Shown in pieces: positions 1 through 10,961 of a stretch of 64,000 nt of DNA (the stretch's first letter is position 1; every line of letters begins with the position of its first letter). The notes beneath the pieces are model-generated. The model was not told where the DNA came from. It saw nothing but the letters and a program-made list of their open reading frames with translations, and did no database searches. The translations under genes were made by a program, and so were the position numbers. This DNA is from Apodospora peruviana (taxonomy: Eukaryota > Ascomycota > Sordariomycetes > Sordariales > Lasiosphaeriaceae), in NCBI GenBank assembly GCA_033439685.1, contig JAUEDM010000003.1:650001-714000 (forward strand). The letters are read 5' to 3'.

Positions 1-1139
1 ATGTTGAGATTTTTCTGCACCTCAAGGTGTGGTGGCCTATAACCTGGCGGTGTGCCTCGACAGCGCCTCTAGTCGTCAGGCCTAAAAACGGCTTCTGACA
101 AGAGAAGAACGGCCCACTTCTGGTCAGAGGTCGTTTTAGTCCTTGATGAGTAGTAAGCTGGCAAGAACAAGCCATTATTGGATACCAGTGACGCATGGTA
201 ATCATATCGTGTGGTCGCACAGGGCGTATCACACACAGCACCATGCACCATGCGCGTGATGTCATCGCTGTCAATGCCATTCTGGCTTATTGTTGCGGTA
301 GCTAATGCGTGTCCAAACTTGAATCTCTGGTGCCTGTTCATGTTGTTACGATAGTTGAGCATTCCGAGAGAGAGTTCAGTGTCTTCGCAATATCAAAATG
401 GAAGTAGGCCGAATTCGGCTATCGTGCCGACCCCCCAAATGCAGCCAAGTCTCTCACCTTTTCAGCCACTGATGAGACAGATTGACATCGTACAAAGCCC
501 GGGTTTGCCATGGCTTGCATACGTTGAAGCCGTGATGGTTGCGGCCGCTACTGAATTACCTGCCGGAAACCTTGCTATATATGTGCAAGCCTGGTATAGC
601 ACAGTAAGCAGCCTTACTTGAACAGGGACGTTGCTAACCAAGGTCTTAAGTTGGATGGTCATGAGATGAGCCAAGATTTCATGATGCAAGGATGATCTGC
701 GACATGCCAGAATAAATCGAACAGAGTTCCTTTGTCAAATACCTCAGGAACTTTTAGAAACCGATCTTCCAACACCAAGCCTAGATCTAGAATTAGCAAA
801 GAGAAATGTTATATTGGCTCTCTGTGGCATTGGTGAAGCTTCTGCTTGCTCATTCATCATAATCATAGAGGTTGATGGCATATCCGTACAGCTGTGGTGG
901 TCACTGCCAGTGTCGTGGCAGTGTCAAAGGCTGCCAGTGCCAATGCCAGCAAGGGTTAGGGCTATGAACTGTCACGTGCCAGCAGAGGGTGTCTTCGAAC
1001 CTCCCGACCGGCCCCCAATTCAACTTTCCACCACCCTTTTCCCTCGACAGCCGTGCACCAACTGAACCAAGCCAGTTTTGCCTTCGCAAATGCCCATCCC
1101 CATTCCGTAACCAGCTTCTTGAGCTTCAGACTCCCTTAC
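1..1139. other. Left-edge region without a recognisable gene
   Basis: Only short open frames without family motifs were seen. The stretch just before 1140 is probably the promoter and 5' leader of the FAR1-like gene. An upstream out-of-frame ATG lies near 1089. No tRNA or repeat was recognised. Confidence 0.4.
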
Positions 1140-2144
1140 ATGTCTTATACACCGGCTTCCTTTATGCCGCCCGCGTCTCAACAGCAACAGGAACAGCAGC
1201 AGCCGCCTCAACCGCCCCAGGCCTCGCAGCCACGCACACGCGGACGGCCACGCAACCCCCCAGTGACACCGGTCACGGTCACGGTAGACGCCAATCATCT
1301 TACTGACCTTGAAAATGAGGTCAAATCGTTGAGGAGCGATGTTCTTAATATGCGCGGCCTTCGTGCCATGTGCGAAGGTCTCGTTAGACGCGTCATGATC
1401 CTGGAAGCCGCACGATTCGGTCTTCCGCCACAGACCTCTACATGGCCCCCAGCAAATAGCAGCCTTCCTCGTCAGGTCCCTGTAATCAGATCCAAGACTA
1501 CTACCGGCCAGCAGAGCAACGGTGTTATTTCTGTTGACGATTCCGATGACGACGACGACGATGAAGATGATTCCGACGATGGCGAGTACGACAACTATGA
1601 CCAGAGCATGGGCATGGGCATGGGCAGCCCGATGCAGCAACTCCTAAACCCGGGCCACGGGCTCGACATGGCGTACCCGACCGAGGGCCAGCAGTTCGTC
1701 TGCGAGATGCACATCGACGCCAAGGGCAACCGTATCATCGGCGGCGGGCCCCAGGGCGCGAGCGCCGTGCTCAACGCCTGGTGCAAGACGCACGGCTACA
1801 GGGTGATGACGCGGCGGTCCAAGGTCAGGAAAGGGCTCATCGTTCTCACCATGTGCTGCAAACTACACGAAAGAAAGAAGCCGCTGCCCAAACCGCCCCC
1901 GACGGCAGAGGACTTTGCGCGCGCCAGGGCCGAGGGCCGCAGAAAGCCGCATACACGCCGCCAGGCCAATCTTCTGCCAGATGGCTCGTTCGCACATAAC
2001 TGTCCTTTTCGGTTTACGCTGCACCAGGTAGAGCCCGATAGTCCCGTGTTCGAGGTGAGATTGATGAAAAGCGGTGGCGGGTTGCTGCCGCATAATCATG
2101 GTCCTGATCCGAAAGCGATGTTGCCTGATAAGAAGAGGCGATAG
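1140..2144 (+). CDS. FAR1-like DNA-binding protein with AT-hook
   Basis: Single-exon gene of 334 aa. The frame stays open upstream to 1053, but that codon is GTG; 1140 is the first in-frame ATG. In order: a Pro/Gln-rich N-terminus; an AT-hook-like TRGRPRNPP near residue 45; a predicted short coiled coil (LTDLENEVKSLRSDV) near 65-100; a run of Asp/Glu near 140-165; and a C-terminal domain from about 190 to 330. That last domain has the FAR1/WRKY-GCM1 zinc-finger layout: Cys pair in CCKLH, Cys in NCPF, and a closing HNH. FAR1 domains derive from Mutator-like transposases and often survive as host regulators. No DDE transposase catalytic domain follows, so I infer a nuclear, possibly domesticated DNA-binding factor. 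Target genes are unknown. Confidence 0.75.
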   Translation: MSYTPASFMPPASQQQQEQQQPPQPPQASQPRTRGRPRNPPVTPVTVTVDANHLTDLENEVKSLRSDVLNMRGLRAMCEGLVRRVMILEAARFGLPPQTSTWPPANSSLPRQVPVIRSKTTTGQQSNGVISVDDSDDDDDDEDDSDDGEYDNYDQSMGMGMGSPMQQLLNPGHGLDMAYPTEGQQFVCEMHIDAKGNRIIGGGPQGASAVLNAWCKTHGYRVMTRRSKVRKGLIVLTMCCKLHERKKPLPKPPPTAEDFARARAEGRRKPHTRRQANLLPDGSFAHNCPFRFTLHQVEPDSPVFEVRLMKSGGGLLPHNHGPDPKAMLPDKKRR

Positions 2145-2488
2145 TAGAAAGGCATGGAGAAGCATATGCTGTACTCGCATGGATATTATTGCATGTTTTA
2201 TATGTGTACGTTGGATTCACTCAGCAGGCAGGTCACGCTCCCAATCCAGTGATTACCGGTATGCGTATTTGATATCTCGAGCGCCAAGCCTCGGACAGGA
2301 GTCGATTGGCATTCTCGACACTCGCATCTTCAAGCCACGCAGAAATCAGCCAATAAGACCTCACTGGTCTAACTTCATGTGGGTGCACTATTGACAAACA
2401 TGGCTTGGCTCAGGGTCTGGATGCAGGACGGCCGACGATAACGGTGATCCCTTAGTTATCTACAGGTAACCAGTACCTCGATTCAGCT

Positions 2489-4361
2489 TTGCGATTAATA
2501 CCTGCTTGGGCCCCCGTCGCTCTCCACAGTCGGCAGCCTTTGATTTCTCACAATACATCCTATGTGGGCCCAGTCATTGCAATCGCCATCGCCATCGGCA
2601 TGGCCTTGGGAATAACACGGCTCCGACGCCTCGGCGTTCTCTCCTTCACATCACTGCTCGCCGGCGGCGCGATCCTCATTTTCTTTGGCGCCAACGTTCT
2701 CACCGGCAAGCGACTGCGCGGGCAGACCCTCGACGCGTCCAAGATCAAAGGCCAGGAGCCCTTCACAATCGGCTCCCACCTCAGCGTGAAGAGCTGGCTC
2801 GCCGTGGCTGGGTGTCGGATTCGGGCTGCTGTCGTACGGTTTCGCCGAGGCGTGTCTGCACCTCTTCGACTGGTGGTGCAGTCGCAAGATCATCTCTCCT
2901 TCTCAAAGCAGCCAACACGACGCTGCTATCGGCTGCGGCAGTTACGGTGGCGGCGGTGGTCTCGACTACGCGCGGTACCTCAACTCGCAGCCCCGGCCGC
3001 CGGTCACGCCGCTCGGATTTCGGGCCGGATATCCCACCTTTATCTTGCTGCGTTATCTGGTGGTCGTGCTAGGGACTGCGGCATCGATCGGGTACAAGTT
3101 CACCGTCATCAATGTGACAGTGTTGAGGAACGATCCGCTTGACGTCTCGCAAGTGTTGCTCAAGGTGCCCCCGCTCCGGGCGCTCGAGTCTGGCGTTGTG
3201 AGTCCGTGGTTTTAGGGACGTGCCGGTTCCGTTCCATGAAGAGACAAGCAACTATGCATTTGTGCACCAGCTGCCCGAGGATACCAGCAATATGTCAGCC
3301 GCGTCGCCCCCGTACGCCATCGCCATGGTCGGGTAGGCGAATCGTCCCGATGGCGTCTTTGATCCGCTTGACCAGGGCTGCATTCTGACGCGGGAGATCA
3401 TTATGGTGGCCAATCAGACTGAGGTCGAAGGCGAGTTCTACATGGGGGCCGACAATTACGGCTGGGAATGCATCGAGAGCGGGAGCTTCAACTGGGTGGC
3501 ACGACCAGGGCCGTCATCGACAAGCGGATTGTCCAGCCCGGCAGGATCGAGATCCAATGGGCCGAGTTCGGCCTTTGGGCCCGGGATAACACGGACACGT
3601 CGGAAAGCCGCGTCGTGCGGCGACTTCGCTACGACATGTGGTACGCCGTTGCTGAGGTGCTCCGGTACGTCAACAACGGCAACTGCTCGGCTCTCGGCAA
3701 CTCGTACGGCGATTTTAGCGGCGCCGTCACCATCCTCGCCAACAGCAGCCTACCGATAGTGACGGAGTACGACGACGGGAGCCTGTCGTTGTTTCGTAAC
3801 TGGGCCGATGCTATTCTCTATAGCGAGGACGCCGGCCCGCAGGAGGGTGTCTCGGCCTATGTGCGCGCCGTCATGGCCGGGTGGGCCCCGGAGCTCGTTC
3901 TTGACAGCTATGGGTTCAAGCTTGGCCATGCCGACGTTGGCTTTGACCTGTTTGGCGACGAGGATACGACTGATACGGAGCAGAGGTTTAACGGGAGAGG
4001 TAGCGAAACAATGCCGCCGTATCCGTACTTCCATGGGTATAGAGCGTCCGGTCGGACGGGAAGCTATGTCTCGGTGTCCGCAGTTTTTGTAGCTCTGGGG
4101 GCCATCGCGTTGCTGACATTTCTTCTGAAAATTTGGGTTGGGCCGCCAGCTCTGACGTCGTGGATGGGGCAGCACGTCTTTTTGGCGAGCGTGGGCGCTG
4201 TGGGGAGGAACGGCAGAGATGAACTTTCCAGTGGATATCGAGTTGCGAGTTCCCAGCAGGGCATGTTGAGATCCATACCGGGGGAAGCGTGTAAATGGAG
4301 GTGGTTGGCTGTGCAATTGCACGATTTGATTATATCGGGTCGATTGTTGTACGAAATGTGA
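2489..4361 (+). pseudogene. Broken multi-pass membrane protein gene
   Basis: A continuous protein can only be followed by changing frame three times. It shifts near 2805-2815 (GGG run), near 3212 (TTTT run) and near 3499 (GG run), and crosses an in-frame TAG at about 3334-3336. Recognisable parts in order are: two N-terminal hydrophobic segments (2570-2720), a further segment near 2820-2880, one near 3040-3120, an extracellular-looking middle with Asn-Cys glycosylation-type motifs (3640-3800), and a C-terminal membrane helix near 4075-4140 followed by WVGPPALTSWMGQH. This layout matches unnamed large fungal membrane proteins with a C-terminal helix. The 5' end is uncertain because no good ATG starts the frame. 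It is either a decayed gene or one damaged by homopolymer sequencing errors; the TAG could be a C-to-T change from CAG. No function can be assigned. Confidence 0.6.
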
Positions 4362-4584
4362 TCATGGTAATGATGAATGAAAGTTGTATGTTGATATGTT
4401 CTTATGGGGATGCTTTGGGTCCTACCCGCCTATAACATACTGTGTACAGTGAGAACCGCAAACGAAGCGGGGGGTCCCTTAAAAAGAATTCCAGGCCATT
4501 CACTTAGCCCAAGTCAGTCATTGATTTAGCTGCATTTTTGCTCCACTTTTTAACAAATATCGGAAGCCATCCCGGCTCTCAAAA

Positions 4585-4677
4585 TCGGGTATGGTGTAGC
4601 GGTAACATCGTTGACTCTCACTTCTCAGAAGTGATATGTTCTCTCAACAGCCCCGGGTTCGACTCCCGGTATCCGAG
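4585..4677 (+). tRNA. tRNA-Glu (anticodon CTC), intron-containing
   Basis: The acceptor stem TCGGGTA pairs with TATCCGA, with one G-T wobble. The T arm has GGTTCGACTCC, and the anticodon stem GTTGA pairs with TCAAC. The loop reads CT-CTC-A, which gives anticodon CTC. A 22-nt intron at 4621-4642 begins directly after position 37, the canonical place. The T run just downstream fits a Pol III terminator. Reads GAG codons. Confidence 0.93.
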
Positions 4678-4680
4678 TCC

Positions 4681-4691
4681 TTTTTTTTTTT
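4681..4691 (+). terminator. Pol III T-run terminator of tRNA-Glu
   Basis: Eleven consecutive T residues start three bases after the tRNA 3' end, the standard RNA polymerase III stop signal. Confidence 0.85.
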
Positions 4692-4761
4692 GCTTTATCT
4701 TTCTCTTCGGTAAATGTTCTGACTCGAGATAGAATTGTTTGTTATTCATTACTCAGGTTGC

Positions 4762-5387
4762 CTACTCAATGTCCTTACTCGAAACCACTGTTCCAAAGGC
4801 ATCGCCAATCTCAGCCAAGGCCACCTTGACAAGTTGATCAGCATCCACACCGGGAATGTCCCTGTCGCCAACAGCATCCTGCGCTACGATAGCATCCCAA
4901 CCTCTCTGCGCCGCCTGTCTTGCAGTAGTCGAGACACAAACGTGAGCCTGTACCGTCAGCATCGACCAAATCCTCTATATTCATCGTCATCACTCACCAT
5001 ATACCCCGTCAGCACAATCTTCTTCCGCCCTGTCTTCTCAAGAATCGACTGTAAGTCTGTCCCCGCAAACGAGCCAGGGTAGTTCTTGGGTACGAGATGC
5101 TCGCCATCCTTGGGCTTCAGCTCGTCAAATTCTTCTGCGAGGTGCGTTCCGGGCGTGAACACAGGCGCCCCCTCGGGCGTCGCATGGACGACGTGAACGA
5201 CAGGTGCCTTGACGGCGCGGTATTTCTCCAAAAGGCTGGCGATAGCGGGACGCGAGGTCTTGATGTTGGAGACCTGGAGCTTGCCTGAGGCGTACTCATT
5301 CTGGGCGTCGATAATGATCAGGACGCTGTCCTGGGTTGAGGCGGAGGAAGGCTGGACGCCGATGAGAGAGCGGAAAGAGGCGGTCAT
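4762..5387 (-). CDS. Isochorismatase-family cysteine hydrolase
   Basis: Two exons (5387-4998 and 4947-4762) flank a 50-bp GTGAGT...CAG intron in phase 0 and encode 209-1... a product of 192 aa counted from the exon lengths. The isochorismatase-like fold is marked by its catalytic triad: Asp27 in IIIDAQNEY, Lys101 in VPKNYPGSF, and Cys134 in AHVCVSTTA. The Cys region lies immediately after the splice junction, which supports the join. Members hydrolyse isochorismate, nicotinamide, ureas or related small amides; the substrate cannot be read from sequence. No signal peptide is evident, so a cytosolic location is likely. The gene is transcribed away from the Zn2Cys6 regulator at 5761 across 373 bp, so shared or pathway-specific control is plausible but unproven. 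Confidence 0.92.
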
Positions 5388-5760
5388 GTTGGAGTTGGAT
5401 TATGTTTGAGTGTGAGGTGGTCAACTCCAGAAAGGTACTGCGAGTCCAACCTTTTTAAAGCGAGCCCGAGGCCAGTCGTTAGGTAAGAGTTCAAGGGCCC
5501 TCCCATGCGGGTTCTCCGGTCTTGGCGGGTTTTATGCCTGGATGCGGTCAAGTCTAATCCGTAAAAACGGATAAAAATGGGGTGTGGTTAACCGGTAAAT
5601 AGGTCATCTTTGACAGCCAACTGATCAACACCGAACCTCGTCCCGAAACCCACTATTTCTCACCTACATTACCAAAACACCTCACTTACTGGAAGTAGGG
5701 AGTGATTAATTAGTGCAAGGGGTGCGCTGAAGTATACACCCACGTGCCGCTCCGAACAGC
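5388..5760. promoter_or_regulatory. Divergent promoter between isochorismatase and regulator genes
   Basis: The 373-bp gap separates two divergent start codons, so it must hold both promoters unless the transcripts overlap. No operator could be assigned with confidence. Zn2Cys6 proteins often bind CGG-type repeats, and short CGG/CCG triplets are present, but this is weak evidence. Confidence 0.5.
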
Positions 5761-7457
5761 ATGAAAATCCGACAGATGACGACATGCCACATTTGCAGAG
5801 CGCGAAAGCTGGCCGTAAGTCGTGCCAATGCGCCTAGAACTCGCGAGTGGGATCTGGAGCTAACATCAATCACCCTGCACAAGTGCGACGGCAAAGTCCC
5901 CGCCTGTACTCAATGTGCCCTGAGCGGAAGAACATGTCCTGGATATCAGCACGACTTGATATTTCGACCTCCTGTTGTAGCGGGCCTACAGCAGACGACG
6001 GCTAGGGTCGTGAAGCGCCGCCGGAATTCTTCTTTTACGGGCTTCGAGGCCCAACGGCATCCTTCGAGAGGTTCAACGAACTTGGCAAAACGTTCGGCAG
6101 AAACGGCCGACGCCGAGCAGCAGCCGTATCGAAAGCTCATCACTGTATTTTCACCTCCTAGCTGGCCGCTACTTGACATCATCTCTCTGGTTATTCAGAA
6201 CTTTAGCCCGCTTGGGGTCTATGAGCGAATGGGCCTCGTTTCGGCCGATTCGGGCGTATCGTCACAACGAATATGCGGCGCATGGGTCGAGGCGCTCCCC
6301 GAACTATCCCGGGACGAACGGGCTGAACGATTCTTATCGCCATCCATCAAAACCCTCGCCGTATCGATGCTGTCTCGAGGCCACGATGGCAGAGCACCCA
6401 TCTCGGACGCCCTGGCAACTCGCGCGCTTGCCGTATCATCACTACGATATGGACTCCAAGGCAGAGTCGGTTCTAGTTCAAACATTTTTGCTGCTGCGGT
6501 CATGTGCCTCTTTCTATCAGAGGTATGAGCCGAGACCCCCACGGGGTTTTACCAGGGTCTTGAACTAATCATATGCAGTTGATACTGCCGACTTCAAAAG
6601 CTAGCGCAACAATTCACGCACAAGGTATACGAGCCCTCTTGCAGCTCCAGAGTCCTGAATCCTACAGCTCCGGAGTTGGCCATCAGCTGTTCGTCGGGGT
6701 CAGACCAGTATTAGTAAGTCATGTCTGTCCCCCATTAGTGCCCCTCATCTTCTTATTTTTTTTATAGTTCATACAGTCCTTGTTGTCCCGCCAGAACACC
6801 TTCCTCGCAGAAGAAGGTTGGCTCATGGCACCATTTAGCATTTCAGGTGCTACACCTCTCCAAGATCTGTTCAGTGAGGTCGTTACCCTGCCGTCAACGC
6901 TGGGGATGATTGAGGAGTTGAAAGAAATGCCGAAAGCACAGGCTGATACACTCGCCCTCACGGCCTTCGAGAAGCTCTCGCAGTCACTCAATGGCTTGGT
7001 GAGGATGAGTGAGGCTATCAAGGACGGCGACCAAGATCTCTACCAGTTTATATTGTGTCCTATTGAGGAGGACACAGATATCCATTTCCCAAGCCTTACT
7101 GTCGCGAACCTCTTCACTCACATCTGGGCGTTCCACATTGTCTGCGCCCGACACATCACCCAGTTGACATGTTTCTTCCCTTCCATTCGCGGGCAACTCG
7201 ATCCTCGCCTCGAGAGGCTTATTTCCACGGAAATCGTAATCCACCTGTCGTCTCTGATTCTCCGGAGCATGAAATTTCTCACACTTGAGAAGTTCAAGCT
7301 GTTTGGTGCTGCTTCAACAACGTTACCACTCCATGTGGCACATGAGGTCTTGGTGGATGAAGGAAGAGACAACGAGGAGCTCTCGTCCTTGTATCAGAGG
7401 GTGTTAAGGATGTACTGCTTGAAAGGATATCAGTACATGGTTGAACAGGTGCCCTAA
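5761..7457 (+). CDS. Zn2Cys6 fungal transcription factor
   Basis: Four exons (5761-5814, 5884-6522, 6579-6713, 6768-7457), all in phase 0, encode 505 aa. The first intron interrupts the zinc cluster. Joining exons 1 and 2 restores CRARKLACDGKVPACTQC, giving Cys9, Cys12, Cys19, Cys26, Cys29 and Cys36 with C-x2-C-x6-C-x6-C-x2-C-x6-C spacing. A basic KRRR patch follows. The remaining ~450 residues are helical and hydrophobic, like the regulatory half of fungal Zn-cluster factors, but no named middle homology domain could be confirmed. It is expected to be nuclear and to bind CGG-type sites. The divergent isochorismatase gene next door is the first candidate target. The exon joins follow clear GTAAGT/GTATGA donors and AG acceptors. 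Confidence 0.9.
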
Positions 7458-8113
7458 CCGACAATCAAATGACATATCTGTAAGATCTCTTGGCCACTTT
7501 TCCAGAATTTTTCATCGTATCAGTGACAGCCATGCTGGGAGATGTGTGAGTGCTGGGTGTTTGGGTTAATGATTAAAAAACCAGAAGCCAGAAGTGATGG
7601 GAATAATTGATGAAAAATCAACCCCTGGACTGACAATTTGGCATATCAGGAGTCACGTCATTGAACCCAGAGCTGCCGTTGAGTCAATCAAGTCAAGTAG
7701 TACCCCCAACTTGACTTGCTTGCTTCCTCATGAGGACCCAACTTGCTTGAAGTCGATTTGCATGATTCAACTTGACTGCTGGGCTTAGCTCTATTGGAGT
7801 ATCACCCAAGCTCACCGAAGTCCCCGGCATATTTTGGGTGATAGGATCCGCGAGGAACATAAAGTCGCCCAACCGTATGTCGCGAGTCCGGCTGCAATTC
7901 GTGTGGCATTCAGCTAACGACGGATGGGGGACCGACGCAACCCGACTCGAGGCTTGGCACATATCCCCAGAAGTCTACAGTCCTCCAGGCATTGGGAAGA
8001 TAACTTGGACGACCTTTGGCTGGTTCATACTCCTCTGTCCTTTTGGCCTCATGGCATCCGGCAACTTACTACTTGCCAACGCCATCCCGAGACAAGTGTG
8101 GCACCACCTGTCA
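7458..8113. other. Convergent intergenic gap
   Basis: This is the space between the 3' ends of the regulator and the sedolisin gene. It holds several TTGACTTG/CAAGTCAA-like short motifs around 7680-7770 but no recognisable gene. Confidence 0.5.
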
Positions 8114-10961
8114 TCAGGGCAGCCTCAAGAACAGCTCCAATAACTTTGGATATATCGGTGTTCTAAATTCCAATTAGTTTCTCTCTCTCCCATGCAGGGA
8201 CTCATTCGATTATCCGTAACATACCCTAGTCCAGTCACTGGATCCCAGCCCTCTTTGACCTGAAAGCCAGCACCTCCGCAACCAGGATTCGACCCTGTGG
8301 TGATGTCGGTGAACACTTCCGGGTGTTGATACTGTTCCCTCCTTCCATTAGTGTCAATACTGGCACTGTGAGGGTTGAACAAGACTCACAAAAACCTGAT
8401 GCACAAACCCAATCGTGCTCTTCCCAACCGCCAACCTCTCCTCGTTTAACAGCGTCAGGACTGACGCCCAAATAGGCACCGCTACTGATGTCCCGCCCAT
8501 CCTCTGTGAATACCCGCCTGTGATGACTCGATAATTATCCCCGATGGCCGCCACATCCGGGTATCCTCTACCGGCTCGGTTGAACAGCCTCCCCCGCCGC
8601 TCCTTACTGCTGTTGCTGCTACCGCCGCCGTCGCCGTCATAACCCAGATGCGATATGTTGGCGCGACGCAGGTACCCGTCGACATGCCTCTTCTGCCAGC
8701 GCGGCGTAGAGTAGATATTTGAGAACCCGCCTCCTGACGCAAAGCTGGTTGGCGCTCGCTCAGCGAACTGTGACTCCGTCGGCCGCCGACCATGACTACC
8801 ACCACCACCGCCGCCACGACCTCTTCTCTCCTTATCTTCTCGAAAGTCACCACCATCACCCCAGCGACTCCCATTACCACCACCACCATCCCTACTAACC
8901 AAAGCCGTGGCCCCCACGCTCAACACATACGGACAATTGCTCATCAGCCTAGGCGAATACACGTCCCTGTCCGGGCCCAGACATCCCTCCTTGGGGTCCG
9001 ACCTCCTCCCCCCAACGCCGTAGTCCCCGGACGACTCAACCACCGTCACGCCTTGCAGCGCAAGCTTCATGATCTCGACGCACTGGCGCCGCAGATAGTT
9101 TTTGGGTAGCGCGTGCTCGAAGCCGCTGTAACTGATACTGATCACGTTGGTCGGCTCGTACGCGCCGCACATTAGGGGACCCTTGTACGCTTCTTCAGGG
9201 CTGTCGGCCAAATTGGGGTAGACGGGGTCGCGGCAGTCGTCGGTGTCGCAGTTGCCCGAGTAGCCGTAGACGTTGAGGCTGCAGTAACTTCCGTCTATGG
9301 CGTCGAATAAGGCTGTTTAGGGTTTGTGTCAGTCAGTTTGGTGTATTTGATCCTTGATGGGTAGCTAGGTAAGAGATGGCAATTTTACTGTTGAAGAAGC
9401 CCGTGTACTTTGTCTCGGCACGCATCTGGTCCTTTTGATACCACTCGTCGTCGGTCTGCCAGAGCACGGTGGTTTGAGGGAAGACGAGCGGGATGGCGAC
9501 CTGGAAGTCCAGATCGGCTTCCTCGCCAGCACTGCTGATCTCGGCGGCTGGGCCGAGGGCGCCGTTGATGGAGCGTAATGTCGGATGTGTGCCTTTGGGG
9601 ATGTATCTAACCGTATTTACGGTATATATCAGCATTGTCGTCGTGATGAGCAGGTAGGAATTTGTAAATGTGGACTGGATAATTAGAAAGCAGACGTACG
9701 GAGCCGTGTACTTCCAGTACATGTCGAGATCCCACTGGTTGTAATGCTGGTCTAGAGACTGAAATACACCAAGCTCATTTCCGGGGAATGCTTTGGTACC
9801 GTTTGGAATATGATATTGATCTGTTTGCTCCGTTAGACTTGCTTCTTCAAATGGAATGCCTGAAGGATCAGTCAGGACTCACTCCTGACGCAGTCTGGTG
9901 TGACTTCATAAGTGCAAGGCCCCATAATCTTGAACCATTTCTCGTCATATTCTTCGATCTGTGAGTGAGCAATATCGGACTCCAATTGTTGCCTCTTGTT
10001 CGAATGAGAGTTTTGGTGTCTGGTTTCCGGCTGCTGTCGACGCTTATTCCGCCGGCGGACCTTCTTCCTGTTAAGGCCTGCCCCGTTTAGGTTCCCGGCC
10101 GAGATGAGTCGAATTCCTGGCGTAATGTAGTCGATGTGCTCGGCCACTTTGTGCGGGACATGGTACCTAGGTGAATTTGGTTAACACGACATCGCGTGCA
10201 CAATAACAGCACAAGGATAGATAGGCACCTACTCGGAGCAAGCAATGTTCCTGACGCCAGCTTCGACATGCTCAAAGACGTAGTAGTCTGTCAGCAACAG
10301 TCTTTCTGCTTCATCAACCGTGGCGTCAAATTGTATCCACTGCCAAATGGGTATCATTAGTACGGTGACTGTTCTGAAAGAGAATCGGCTTAATTACCTG
10401 TTTGTTTACCGACTGAGATAGTCTTGTTTCATTTACGCCAGCCGATATGAGCCAGCTCCGCACCTTGTCGACCGAGGTATCGGTGGGCGCAAACAAACTT
10501 GTGACCTTTTCCAGAGTGAGGTGTTTTCCATAGTTCGGGGATTTGGGATCTGATCTGGTGATTTGATTCAAGTTGTGTTAGCGGATAAGGTCCCATTTCT
10601 GTCCATCCCCAGCATCCTGGGGAATATCTTGCATCCTACGTTCTCGTAAAAAAAAAAGTGAGAGAGTCTCTTACATATCCATCAACAAATTATGACCCGT
10701 ATCAAGATTTGACTGCTTTAACCCGATCCGTATGGGAAGTATCGCCCTGGAGTCGGCAGGTTCCCGTCTCACCCATGCTTCGAGGTTTTCTGGCGTATGT
10801 CTCTCGTGGAGTCTGTGTGACGGCGGTATCCTTCGCTTTGGCGTTCGAGTGCCTTCATAAGGAATATCCTTCTCCTGGGCGGTCGGAGTCGCGAGAGCAG
10901 CTGCCGATCTTAGAGTGTCACTGAGGCTCGCAAGAGCACACAGGACCGTGGCGAGGCGCAT
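8114..10961 (-). CDS. Sedolisin (S53) tripeptidyl-peptidase-type protease
   Basis: Nine exons rebuild a 750-aa secreted acid protease: 10961-10675, 10554-10398, 10339-10233, 10166-9883, 9820-9700, 9606-9389, 9312-8390, 8331-8225 and 8162-8114. All joins keep phase. A signal peptide at residues 1-20 precedes a prodomain that includes LHERHTPENLEAW and SDPKSPNYGKHLT. The catalytic domain starts near 290. The S53 residues are present: Glu348 and Asp352 in GEEADLDFQ, oxyanion Asp488 in SSGDYG, and nucleophile Ser667 in MGGTSVAVP. The calcium-site region near the end reads DITTGSNPGC and GWDPVTGLGTP; the last exon is needed to complete it. The family works in acid, outside the cell, removing tripeptides or cutting internally. 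Two insertions are unusual: a Lys/Arg/Gln-rich stretch near 210-250 and a Gly/Arg-rich stretch near 525-560. Activity is inferred to be intact. Confidence 0.93.

Noticed and set aside
1020..1640. 206-codon minus-strand frame
   Set aside because: Antisense to the FAR1-like gene; its Val/Ile-rich and Leu-rich runs come from Asp and Gln repeats on the other strand.
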